NCBI GenBank assembly: GCA_023807065.1
Contig: JAJJLU010000576.1
Span: 1 to 30,402, forward strand
DNA: 30,402 nt
Direction of reading: 5' to 3'
From: Isotricha intestinalis
Taxonomy: Eukaryota > Ciliophora > Litostomatea > Vestibuliferida > Isotrichidae
Positions 20,110-28,765 of this stretch are shown in pieces. The position numbers were made by a program, and so were the translations under genes. Under the pieces are notes generated by a model. It did no database searches and was not told where the DNA came from. It was given only the letters and a program-made list of their open reading frames with translations. Numbering within the stretch: position 1 is the first letter of the stretch; every line of letters starts with the position of its first letter.

Positions 20110-21309
20110 ATGAAAAAGATTTTTTTACTCTATTTTTTAAGTAAACTTTTACAGATTTTTCCAAAAGAAACCGTCATTTTTAATTTAGATAAAAAGAAAA
20201 TGTTAATCAAAGATATAAAAATTCTTTATAATGGAATTTATTATAAAAAAGTCAATTTAATTCTTGATACTATGTCCTTTATTACAAAGTTAAAAATAAA
20301 TCAATTAAATTTTGAAATTTTTAATGAAAGTGAAATTATATATTCTGCAAATTCATATAGAAGTTTTTCAGGCAGAAAATCATTTATAACATTTATAAAT
20401 AACAATATAAAAAATAAATTTCCAATAAGTATTTATTCAATGTTTCATTTAAGAGAAAAAAAATTATATTTAAATTTAAATGAAATTAATTATGATGGTT
20501 TTATTGGTTTAGCTTTAAATTATTCAAATGATGTAGCAGTTCAAGAAACATTTTTTTTTGGTTATGATAAGGAATATTCTATTATGAATTATTTAAAAGA
20601 AAATAATATCATTAATAAAAATATTTTTTCTATTAATGATAATTATTTTATTTTAGGAAAATTAAATTTAAGTAATGATATATATTATTGTAATTGTGAT
20701 GATAAATTAGAATTTTCTTATAAATATTTCTTTTGGAATTGTTGGAGTAAAGGAATTAAAATTGAAAATGAATTTTTGGAAGTTAATAATGTTTTTATTT
20801 TTGATTCTTTGGTTATAGGAATTATTTTTCCAGAAACAATTTTATTAAAAATTATTGAATTAATTAATATTTATTTGGGGGAAAAAATTTGTTTTTTTGA
20901 AAAAGAATTATTATGTTTATCAAATTTTGTTTTTCAAAAGATTTCTAATTTATCAATTCAATTAAAAGAAGGATTTGATATAAGTTTTAAGTTAAAAGAT
21001 TTATTTTATTATTCATTAAGAAATAACACTGGAATTTACAAATCTATTATTTCATCTTCTAAAGAAAGTTCAACTATTATCATTGGAAAAATAATTTTTG
21101 ATTATTATTTTATTGAATTTGACGAAGAAAATAAAAAAATTGGGTTTTCTAATTTTTTAAATTTAAACAATCTATCACAAAACTATTTTTATGATGGATT
21201 TCAATTATTTATTAATAAAAAAATAATTCTATTTATTATTTTATTCCTAATTTTGATTTTATTTATAGGAATATTAATTAATTTATATATTGAAAATTCA
21301 GTAATGTGA
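20110..21309 (+). CDS. Membrane-anchored pepsin-fold (A1 aspartyl protease-like) protein, altered active site
   Basis: The 399-residue protein has a signal peptide (MKKIFLLYFLSKLLQIF), a lumenal region of about 345 residues and a single C-terminal membrane segment (residues about 368-390, IILFIILFLILILFIGIL). The lumenal part follows the pepsin plan. A first active-site-like strand is LILDTMSF (D53), and a flap/loop region includes YDGFIGLAL. Cysteines follow (YYCNCDD, WNCW). A second active-site-like strand is IFDSLVIGI (D232). The C-terminal hallmark is IIIGKIIFDYYFIEFDEE then KKIGFS. In active enzymes each Asp sits in DTG or DSG; here the glycines are replaced (DTM, DSL), so activity is doubtful and it may be a pseudoprotease. 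It ends at the only TGA used as a stop in the window, and the frame continues 11 more codons (KLNLKRTENE) to a TAA. Fold call moderate, function unknown. Confidence 0.72.
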   Translation: MKKIFLLYFLSKLLQIFPKETVIFNLDKKKMLIKDIKILYNGIYYKKVNLILDTMSFITKLKINQLNFEIFNESEIIYSANSYRSFSGRKSFITFINNNIKNKFPISIYSMFHLREKKLYLNLNEINYDGFIGLALNYSNDVAVQETFFFGYDKEYSIMNYLKENNIINKNIFSINDNYFILGKLNLSNDIYYCNCDDKLEFSYKYFFWNCWSKGIKIENEFLEVNNVFIFDSLVIGIIFPETILLKIIELINIYLGEKICFFEKELLCLSNFVFQKISNLSIQLKEGFDISFKLKDLFYYSLRNNTGIYKSIISSSKESSTIIIGKIIFDYYFIEFDEENKKIGFSNFLNLNNLSQNYFYDGFQLFINKKIILFIILFLILILFIGILINLYIENSVM

Positions 21310-21425
21310 AAATTAAATCTAAAAAGAACTGAAAATGAATAAATGTATAAAAAACATAAATAAAATATATTATTGTTCAAAAACATACTTTTATATATCA
21401 ATTATATTTTAAATTAAAACATTAA

Positions 21426-21944
21426 TTAATTATCATTATCTAATATAGTTTTAATAAATTCTTTATAATTAAAATTTTTATTACTTTTATCAAAAATTGC
21501 TTTTCCCATTAAATCATTAAATTCATTTTCACTTAATTTATTTCCAAAAGAAGTAATAGCCTTTTTAAAATAATTAGCATCAATATATCCAGTATTTTCT
21601 CCATCAAAAAATTCAAAAGCATCTAATAATTCTTTTTCTTCTTCTTCTTTACTTTTTTTATTTTGAATTAAATTATCATATAAATCAAAAAATTCTTCAA
21701 AAGGGATTTTTTCTTTTTTATTTGAATCAACAAAATTTTGAATAATTTCAATATTTTCTTCATTTAACATTATTCCAAGAGCTTTTATTAAATCAATTAA
21801 ATCATCTGAATTTATTTTTTCATCATTTTCTTTATCAAATAATTGACAAATCTCATAAACATAACTATCATTTAAATTATTTTTTGAATTTTCTTCTTCT
21901 TCTTCTTCTTCGTTATTATTAATTGAATTGTAATTATCACTCAT
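21426..21944 (-). CDS. Calmodulin/myosin-light-chain-like EF-hand protein with degenerate loops
   Basis: The 172-residue protein has an acidic N-terminal extension (a run of seven Glu) and then four EF-hand-like units in the calmodulin arrangement. The loops start at D37 (DKENDEKINSDD), D73 (DSNKKEKIPFEE), D114 (DGENTGYIDANY) and D152 (DKSNKNFNYKEF). Each departs from the calcium-binding consensus: the third has Tyr at position 12, the second has Lys at coordinating positions, and the fourth seems one residue short. Calcium binding is therefore weak or lost at most sites, as in myosin light chains and other structural members. It is probably a light chain or adaptor for an IQ-containing partner, or an axonemal component. 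It faces a 65-aa membrane-protein gene across 75 bp, suggesting a shared divergent promoter. Confidence 0.88.
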   Translation of the reverse strand: MSDNYNSINNNEEEEEEENSKNNLNDSYVYEICQLFDKENDEKINSDDLIDLIKALGIMLNEENIEIIQNFVDSNKKEKIPFEEFFDLYDNLIQNKKSKEEEEKELLDAFEFFDGENTGYIDANYFKKAITSFGNKLSENEFNDLMGKAIFDKSNKNFNYKEFIKTILDNDN

Positions 21945-22019
21945 TTAAAAATTATTTAAATTTATTGAATAAAAAAAATTTAAAGTCAAATTAACTATAT
22001 ATTTATTTAAAGTAATTAA
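21945..22019. promoter_or_regulatory. 75-bp divergent promoter region
   Basis: Two start codons face away from each other across 75 bp of A/T-rich sequence, so the EF-hand gene and the small membrane-protein gene must share or abut their promoters. No specific element can be named. Confidence 0.5.
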
Positions 22020-22217
22020 ATGGAAACAAAATGTTTTAATTCAAAAAAAAATTTATTGAAATTTATTTTTATAATAACTTTAATTTCAATGCCAAATTAT
22101 GTTAAATGTGATACAATGGAAACAATATCTTCTTTTATATTATTTATTTTGTTTGTTCTTTTTGTTTGTGCTGGAATTGGCTATTGGAGTCGTCATGAAG
22201 AAACAGAAAATAAATAA
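22020..22217 (+). CDS. Small secretory-pathway membrane protein, function unknown
   Basis: This 65-residue protein starts with a probable signal peptide (NLLKFIFIITLISMPNYVKC, residues about 11-30, cleavage near C30-D31). A second hydrophobic segment follows (ISSFILFILFVLFVCAGIGY) with a short charged cytosolic tail SRHEETENK. After cleavage it would be a single-pass type I micro-protein of about 35 residues. I do not recognise a family. Support for it being real: an isolated ATG frame with clear two-segment topology, an intact stop, ordinary spacing (75 bp from the divergent EF-hand gene, 157 bp to the next gene) and codon use like its neighbours. It could be a regulator of a membrane pump or a small complex subunit, but that is speculation. 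Confidence 0.65.
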   Translation: METKCFNSKKNLLKFIFIITLISMPNYVKCDTMETISSFILFILFVLFVCAGIGYWSRHEETENK

Positions 22218-22374
22218 AAAAAGAAAATAAAAAAATTATATAAAAAATAAATTATATATTAACAAATCATTGAATATTTTAATATTATATAGAAATTTAT
22301 GCATTAATATTTAATTATTTATAATATATGAAGAAAAAATTCAAAATTATAATTAATTTAAAATTAATATCAAA

Positions 22375-24609
22375 ATGTCAATTTTAGAAAAAAAAGGAGA
22401 AAAATTCTCTTTTTCAAATGATTCTGAATCAATAGTTAAATCATTAATAAATAAATTTATATCATTATCAATAACAAAATCATTTACATCAAAAGTGGAA
22501 GATCAAATATCAAATTATTGTTATGAAAAATTAAAGCAAACTTTAAAATCATATTGTGAAATTAAATATATAAGTTATGAAAGAGATGATGGTCCAATTC
22601 AAAAAGAAACAAATGTACAGCCTCCAAAAAGTGTAAATAATGATTTAGAAATTTCTAAATTATCAGAATTTAAAATTAGTCAATTAGACCAATCAAATAA
22701 TATAATAAATAGAACTCAAATAGATAAAAAAATTAATGAATCTTTATTAAATTTTTCAAAAGATAATATTTTAGAAAAACAAAAAATACCTTTTGATGTA
22801 AATAATATAGAAAATATTGAAAAAATAGAGATTTCAAGTGTTAACCAAAGTAAAATTGAAGAAAATAATTTTTTAAATTTTGAAGAAGAAGATAATTCTT
22901 TATTTTACGATAATTATAACGAAGAGAAAAATTTTTGGGGAACTCTTCCACAACCAAAACCAATATCAATTGATAGAAATGCTTCGACAATGATAAAATT
23001 TTCCAAAGATATTATAATTGATACAGATAGATTATCAAATTCAAATAAAGAATCTAAAACGAATAGAACTTTAATTAATACATTCAGAAAAAAAACTAAG
23101 AAAAAAAAAGAAGAAGAAGATGTTGAAGAAAAAAATAAAAAAAAAATAGTTTTACCTATTGAAGCTCATGATATTCCAATTGAAGAATTTCCTAATTTAA
23201 TAGAAGGGAATGAAATAAATATATTAAGAGAAGAAAAAGAAAATGAAATTAAATTAAAAAGATTAGAAGAATTAAGAAGAATCCAAAAAGAAGAAGAAAG
23301 ATTACAAAAAGAAAAAGAAAAAAAAGATAAATATAAAGATAATGCATTAAAAGAAATTACAGTTGATCCAAATGGTAATATTATACATATAAGACCTTTA
23401 AATATAGATCAATTAATAAATGAATTTACTTCTGCAAATTCCAATCAAAAATATATTAATCAAATTGAAGGTGAAGTACCAAGATTTCAAAGAAAAAGTA
23501 TTATAGTGGAAAAAAATCCTAATAAATCAGGATTAATAGTTGATATGGGGAATACTAAAAATTTAAAAGATAATAAAAATAAAAAAGGAGATTTAATGAA
23601 TAAAAAAAAACACACTCATATTAAATCAAGTGATAATATTAATAATGAAAATAATAATAATGAAGGTATAAATAATTTAAATAATAAAGATAATTTAATT
23701 GGTAATAAAAATTTAAATGATAATAATTCCCTTCCATCAATAAATTCACCTTTTAGTATATTAAAAAAATCTAATTCTCAATTTGCAGCAGGATCAAACT
23801 TTAATTTAATGCAATTAGAAATTGGAGTTGATTTAAAAGAAAATTCTAAATTTAAAACAGGTGGAAAAGACTTTTTTAAAAAATTTAATAAATATTCAGT
23901 TGAAAATTTTGAACAACAACAAAATAAAACTCAAACCGAAAATTTTTATAAAACAAGAAATGAAAGTTTAGAAAATATTAAAAGATATTCAGTTTATAAT
24001 AAAACTGATGAACATAGAAATGATAATGAAAATTTGCATAGAGATTATCATAAAACTAATTTTTTAAATTTAGAACCAAGTGAAATGAATAATACTTTAC
24101 ATTTAAAAACAAAAAATTTAAAAATCGCTCTTAGTGAATTAGATTTAATAACTGAAACTACAATTAAAGATAATAAATATTATAGTAAAAATAAACCTGG
24201 AGATTTATTTCATAAAAAAAAATTAGTAAATATGAAAAATTATGATGCAATGAATAAATTTGCTAAGACTTTAATGGGTTCTTCAAGTTGGGGAATTTTA
24301 AATAAAAAAAATACAAGTAGTAATAATGGAATAATTATTCCAAAAATAACAAATGTTAATGATTCTAAATTGAGAAATACTAGAAGTAGAAAAAAAATAT
24401 TACCTTTAAGTAATAATACTATTAATGCTAATATTAAATATAATAATAATAAAATGAGTATTACCACTACTACTGGTTTTTATCAGGGAAATAAAAAAAA
24501 AAGATTTAAATTACCTAAATTAAAAGAACAAGATTTTATTGATGTAATAGAAAAAGATGATGAAAATGATAAAAAAGGTTATGTTACAAATAATAATTTT
24601 TATAAATAA
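22375..24609 (+). CDS. Large low-complexity protein, possibly C2orf81-like, function uncertain
   Basis: The 744-residue protein has no signal peptide or membrane segment. Residues about 15-70 form a helical region (SIVKSLINKFISLSITKSF, then YCYEKLKQTLKSYCEIKYI, ending in RDDGP). A short block NFWGTLPQPKPISIDRNAST lies near residues 183-202. A charged coiled coil (about 280-325, RLEELRRIQKEEERLQKEK) runs into another conserved-looking block, LKEITVDPNGNIIHIRPLNI. The rest is Asn/Lys/Ser-rich and disordered, ending with KKRFKLPKLKEQDFIDVIEK. The combination of a helical head ending in RD-G, a W-G-x-x-P-Q-P block and a later VDPNG block reminds me of C2orf81 (DUF4639), found mostly in ciliated organisms; this is a tentative resemblance only. 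Coding status is certain from the 744-codon open frame. Confidence 0.82.
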   Translation: MSILEKKGEKFSFSNDSESIVKSLINKFISLSITKSFTSKVEDQISNYCYEKLKQTLKSYCEIKYISYERDDGPIQKETNVQPPKSVNNDLEISKLSEFKISQLDQSNNIINRTQIDKKINESLLNFSKDNILEKQKIPFDVNNIENIEKIEISSVNQSKIEENNFLNFEEEDNSLFYDNYNEEKNFWGTLPQPKPISIDRNASTMIKFSKDIIIDTDRLSNSNKESKTNRTLINTFRKKTKKKKEEEDVEEKNKKKIVLPIEAHDIPIEEFPNLIEGNEINILREEKENEIKLKRLEELRRIQKEEERLQKEKEKKDKYKDNALKEITVDPNGNIIHIRPLNIDQLINEFTSANSNQKYINQIEGEVPRFQRKSIIVEKNPNKSGLIVDMGNTKNLKDNKNKKGDLMNKKKHTHIKSSDNINNENNNNEGINNLNNKDNLIGNKNLNDNNSLPSINSPFSILKKSNSQFAAGSNFNLMQLEIGVDLKENSKFKTGGKDFFKKFNKYSVENFEQQQNKTQTENFYKTRNESLENIKRYSVYNKTDEHRNDNENLHRDYHKTNFLNLEPSEMNNTLHLKTKNLKIALSELDLITETTIKDNKYYSKNKPGDLFHKKKLVNMKNYDAMNKFAKTLMGSSSWGILNKKNTSSNNGIIIPKITNVNDSKLRNTRSRKKILPLSNNTINANIKYNNNKMSITTTTGFYQGNKKKRFKLPKLKEQDFIDVIEKDDENDKKGYVTNNNFYK

Positions 24610-24739
24610 AAAAAAGAGGAAATAAGCCTTTATCAATATTTTTTTTAAATAATAATCTTATATTTATTAATGTATAAAGAATTTTTTAAACTTAATTATA
24701 TTTTTTTTTGAAATTATTATTTTTTGATAACATTCAAAA

Positions 24740-27700
24740 ATGATGTTTATTAAAACATTATTTAAAGGGAATTTTTTAAAAAAAATTCATTCAGGACAAT
24801 TTTTAGAAAGTAATGAAAAAATTCCTCAAATAATACAAGTATATGAATCATCAATCAATCTTTCTTTTTGTGAATTTGATCAAGAAATACAACAATATAC
24901 TCAAACTCCAATTTATCATCAAAATTTTTTTTTTATAATTTTTGATAGTGGAATAATTAATAATAAACTAATTCTTTTAACTTCAGTTGGATTAATAATT
25001 TTAAAATTTGATGGTAATAAATGGAATGTTGTTCTTAGTGAAGTTTTTAATATTAATTGTGAAGAAAGAGATAAATTAATGTATTTAGAAATTAATGAAT
25101 CATTAGGAATTATAATTTGTTATTCTAATACTCAATTATTTTCTATTTATAAATTTAATGAAAATTCTTTAATTAAACTTAATAAAAATATTTTATGTAC
25201 ATCAAAATATATAAGGAAAATATTTATTTTTGAAGAAAAAGATTTTTTTATTGTTTCTCTTTTAACTCAAAATTCAACAGATTATACTTATGAAAATTTA
25301 TGTTTTTCAAAAAATAATTTTTTAGAAATTAATATAAATGAAAATAAACTTTTTGAATCTTATGATAAATTTACAAAACTATTAATAGAAGTTATAGGAA
25401 AAGAAATTCAAAATGAAATAGATATTGATATAATATTTGATTATAACTTACATTATATTTTTGTAATATCTGAAAAAGTAGCTTTAATATTTAAAATAGA
25501 TTCAATAGTAAATTTTGATGAACAAAAAGATCAAATAGAATTTAAATGTAGATTTGAATTTAAAAATAAAAATCCAATTTTTATCGAACATTATCAAACA
25601 AATTCTTCTTTTTTCTTTTTTTTTGATAAAAAATTTTTAATGTATACTGAAAAAAAAGAAAATGAGTTAATTTATATTCAAAGGAAAAAATTAATTCCAA
25701 AAGTAAATAAAAGAACTCTTTTTGGAAAAAGTATTTTGAAATTAGAAGATAATAATTATTTATTTTATGATTGTAAAGGGTCCTTAATATTTGTTAATTT
25801 TGAAGAAAATAATGAACAATGTATAATTAAAATTTTCAATAAATTAGAAAATGAAGGAATGTTTTCTTATGATTCAACAAGTGTTCAATTTGAAAAAGAA
25901 AAATTAAAAATTTACAGTTTATGCGGAATTAAAGGTGAATCAAGATTAATAAGATATGTTGATGGATTCATTGAAAATCAATTATTTGAAACAAATATAA
26001 ATGAAGAAATGTCAAAAATAATATTTAGTGAAAATCCTGTTTATGGAAAAATTAATAACAATACAGAACTTAGATTATTTTTAACATCATCTTTTTTTTC
26101 TTCAAATTTATATATTATATCTCCTAATTTTAAAATTAATAAAATTAAAGAATATAATACTCAAGGATTAGGAATTTATCCTTCAAATAAAAATTTAGAT
26201 GAATATTTTATTATTTTAAAAAATGAAATTAATTGTATTAAATTTATAAACGCAAATTATAGTATTATTGAAGAAAATCAGTTATTTAATTTCCAAAATG
26301 GAACTCAAATAATCAGTCATTCAATTTTTTCATTTAATGATTTAATTTATATGATATTATATTTATCATCAAGAAAATTAAAAATTATAGAATTAGAAAA
26401 TAAAAAAGAAATTAATGAAATAGGTATTCCTTATTCAATTGAAATCTCAGTCATTAATAATATAGTATTAAATAATAATTCAATTGCAATTTTAATAGGA
26501 AATTATAAAGGAAGTTTAGATATTTTATATTATGATATAAATGAAAATATAATAGATTTATCAAAAAAAGTTTCAAATGTTTTTTCAATTGATGATAACA
26601 ATGAAAATTCTATTGTTCCAGAAACAATAAAAGTTGTTGAAAAATATATATTTATTTCAACAAGAACAGGAGAGTTTTGTTCTTTTATATTTAATGAAGA
26701 TAATGAGGAAAATAAAAATTTAATTACTGTTGTTGCAGAGAAAATTTCATTTGAAAAAATTCCTTTATATATTTCAAATATTGAAATGGAAAATGATAAT
26801 AATTATTATTATAGTGTTGATTTCTTTAATAGATATAATGCTTTTAATTATAAAATAAGTTTTGTTCCAAAAAAAGAAGAATGTCATAAATCAACATATA
26901 TAATAAAAAAAAATTGTGAAAATGATATTTTTTTAATTTGTTTTCATAAAATATCCAAATATGTTTATTTATATCAAACAAAAGGAAAAATAGCCTTTTC
27001 TACTTTTAATATATATAATTCTCCTTCTCAATATAAAAAAAATATAATAAATCAAAATAATATTGTAACAGATACAATCTATTATTTTAATAAAGATGAA
27101 AAAGGAGTTAAAATAATATCATTTGAAAATACACAAATATTAATAATAACAGATAAATTAAATTTTTATTTATTTAATACATTCAACAATTCATTAATAT
27201 TGAAATTTGAAATAGAAATAGATAAAAATATATATATAAATTCAAAAGTGAATGCTTTAAGACAATTTAAAATGGAAATACCAAATGAAGATAGATTTAT
27301 GGATATAATATGTGTAAGTTTAGAATATTCAACAAGTAAAGAACAAGAAGAATCAGAAAAAGGAATGATTTTAATTTATGAATTAAAAGACAATCAAATA
27401 TTATTTAAAAGAAAATTAATTTTATCTAAAATTATATATGATATATGTTTTCTTAAAAATTATATTGTAATAGGCTCAGATTATTCATTAGGTTTAATAA
27501 CATATGAATTAAATTCAAATAATAGTTTTGAAATAAAAAATGATGCTAAATCAATTCAATATATGAATAAAATAATTTCTTTGCAACCTTTAAATAATAA
27601 TGCTTCAGATAATATTTTAATAGTAGGAGATTCAGATGAAAGTTTTCAATTAGTAGAATTTGAACCTCAAGCAAGATTTAATACAAATGGAGCTGATATT

Positions 27701-28210
27701 TCTAATAGAATTTTAATGAAAGCTTTTCCTATTAATAATAATTTCAATGAAGTATTTTTAACTGAAAAAAATGGAGTCATTTCTATATTTCATTTAAATG
27801 ATGAAGTTTATGAAATTAAAAATTCTTTTGATTTAAAAGAATGTGTCAATTTAAGTTATAATAATAATAAGGATTTTGTTTTAAATAGTATTCTGGGAAG
27901 TTTGTTTAACATTAAAATTTATGATAATAAAATGAAAGATAGAGATATTACTGAAGATATGGTAATGAAATTAGAAGAATTTCAAAGAAAAGTTTTTTGT
28001 GAAATAAATAAAATTTATTTTAATAAAAGCTTAGATTATGAAGTAGGAATGTTAATGAATGTTCCTGTTACAAATGCTATTATGATTGATGAATTATTTT
28101 CCATTTGTGATATTTATAAAAATGAATTATATGGTAAAATATCCAATTTTGATGAAATGGTTGCTACTTTAAATTTATTATCAGATGAACTTTATTTAAA
28201 TATAGAATAA
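24740..28210 (+). CDS. Divergent CPSF-A/DDB1/SF3B3-family beta-propeller protein
   Basis: The 1156-residue protein matches the family in size (DDB1 about 1140, SF3B3 about 1217) and in plan: a very long all-beta chain of short hydrophobic strands. A recognisable C-terminal CPSF-A-like domain (residues about 925-1150) contains ISLQPL, ILIVGDSDESFQLVEFEPQ around D964 and a final helical region (LEEFQRKVFCEINKIYF; DELFSICDIYK; FDEMVATLNLLSDELY). The final helices correspond to the part of DDB1/SF3B3 that ends with IDGDL and a short helical bundle. Members act in pre-mRNA splicing (SF3B3), 3'-end cleavage (CPSF160) or CUL4 ubiquitin ligases (DDB1). This one is too divergent to assign to a branch; a fourth, poorly studied branch is also possible. 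The start could be either of two adjacent ATGs (24740 or 24743). It is intact and intronless. Confidence 0.75.
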   Translation: MMFIKTLFKGNFLKKIHSGQFLESNEKIPQIIQVYESSINLSFCEFDQEIQQYTQTPIYHQNFFFIIFDSGIINNKLILLTSVGLIILKFDGNKWNVVLSEVFNINCEERDKLMYLEINESLGIIICYSNTQLFSIYKFNENSLIKLNKNILCTSKYIRKIFIFEEKDFFIVSLLTQNSTDYTYENLCFSKNNFLEININENKLFESYDKFTKLLIEVIGKEIQNEIDIDIIFDYNLHYIFVISEKVALIFKIDSIVNFDEQKDQIEFKCRFEFKNKNPIFIEHYQTNSSFFFFFDKKFLMYTEKKENELIYIQRKKLIPKVNKRTLFGKSILKLEDNNYLFYDCKGSLIFVNFEENNEQCIIKIFNKLENEGMFSYDSTSVQFEKEKLKIYSLCGIKGESRLIRYVDGFIENQLFETNINEEMSKIIFSENPVYGKINNNTELRLFLTSSFFSSNLYIISPNFKINKIKEYNTQGLGIYPSNKNLDEYFIILKNEINCIKFINANYSIIEENQLFNFQNGTQIISHSIFSFNDLIYMILYLSSRKLKIIELENKKEINEIGIPYSIEISVINNIVLNNNSIAILIGNYKGSLDILYYDINENIIDLSKKVSNVFSIDDNNENSIVPETIKVVEKYIFISTRTGEFCSFIFNEDNEENKNLITVVAEKISFEKIPLYISNIEMENDNNYYYSVDFFNRYNAFNYKISFVPKKEECHKSTYIIKKNCENDIFLICFHKISKYVYLYQTKGKIAFSTFNIYNSPSQYKKNIINQNNIVTDTIYYFNKDEKGVKIISFENTQILIITDKLNFYLFNTFNNSLILKFEIEIDKNIYINSKVNALRQFKMEIPNEDRFMDIICVSLEYSTSKEQEESEKGMILIYELKDNQILFKRKLILSKIIYDICFLKNYIVIGSDYSLGLITYELNSNNSFEIKNDAKSIQYMNKIISLQPLNNNASDNILIVGDSDESFQLVEFEPQARFNTNGADISNRILMKAFPINNNFNEVFLTEKNGVISIFHLNDEVYEIKNSFDLKECVNLSYNNNKDFVLNSILGSLFNIKIYDNKMKDRDITEDMVMKLEEFQRKVFCEINKIYFNKSLDYEVGMLMNVPVTNAIMIDELFSICDIYKNELYGKISNFDEMVATLNLLSDELYLNIE

Positions 28211-28765
28211 AAACTAATTTAAATTAATTAAAAAAACCTTTTCTATAATTTACTAATAAAAATACATTATAATAAAAAAATGAGAAAAAAAATAAAATGA
28301 CGAAATGTTAATTTTTCCTATTTTTCCTTTATTAAACTTTTTTATATTCTAGTTAAGAATTTGGGTAAAACATCAAAAAAAGAAGTATAATATTGAAATA
28401 TATTTTTCAATCATTATTGGGAGATAATAAATTAAGTTTTTAATTATCTTTTTATTTTTTGAAGTTTGGGAAATTCCTTTTTATTCAGCATTCATAAATT
28501 ATATTTTCCTAAATTTTTATTGGCTTTTCTTAATTTTTTTCATCTATTGCTCTTCATAAAATATTTTTGTGTTTCTTCTGATTTATACTCTGAAGGAGTT
28601 TTTAGATAGTTTTGAGTTATTGTTCTATCACCCTCAGTGAAAGGTTCAGGGATTGTTTCTACTTTTTAAGTGAATTACTTTAGAACCCCATTTTATTAAT
28701 TCTAACTTTTTTTACTTTGACTTTTTTATATGATTTAATTTAAAAAAAATATTTTTTATTATTAT
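28211..28765. other. Convergent intergenic region containing a coding-like relic
   Basis: These 555 bp lie between the stop codons of the CPSF-A-family gene and the copine gene. Most is A/T-rich spacer. The exception is 28540-28690, which is richer in G and C and has a coding-like minus-strand frame, listed separately. Confidence 0.55.
28540..28690 (-). pseudogene. Short coding-like relic of unknown origin
   Basis: On the minus strand a frame with natural-looking protein composition runs ELIKWGSK, stop, FT, stop, then 41 open codons: KVETIPEPFTEGDRTITQNY followed by LKTPSEYKSEETQKYFMKSN and a TGA at 28540-28542. The base composition is less A/T-rich than the surroundings. There is no start codon and the flanking stops are TAA and TGA, so it cannot be a gene on its own. 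It may be a fragment of a decayed gene. In A/T-rich DNA a 41-codon open run is not rare enough to prove this, and I do not recognise the peptide. Confidence 0.35.
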
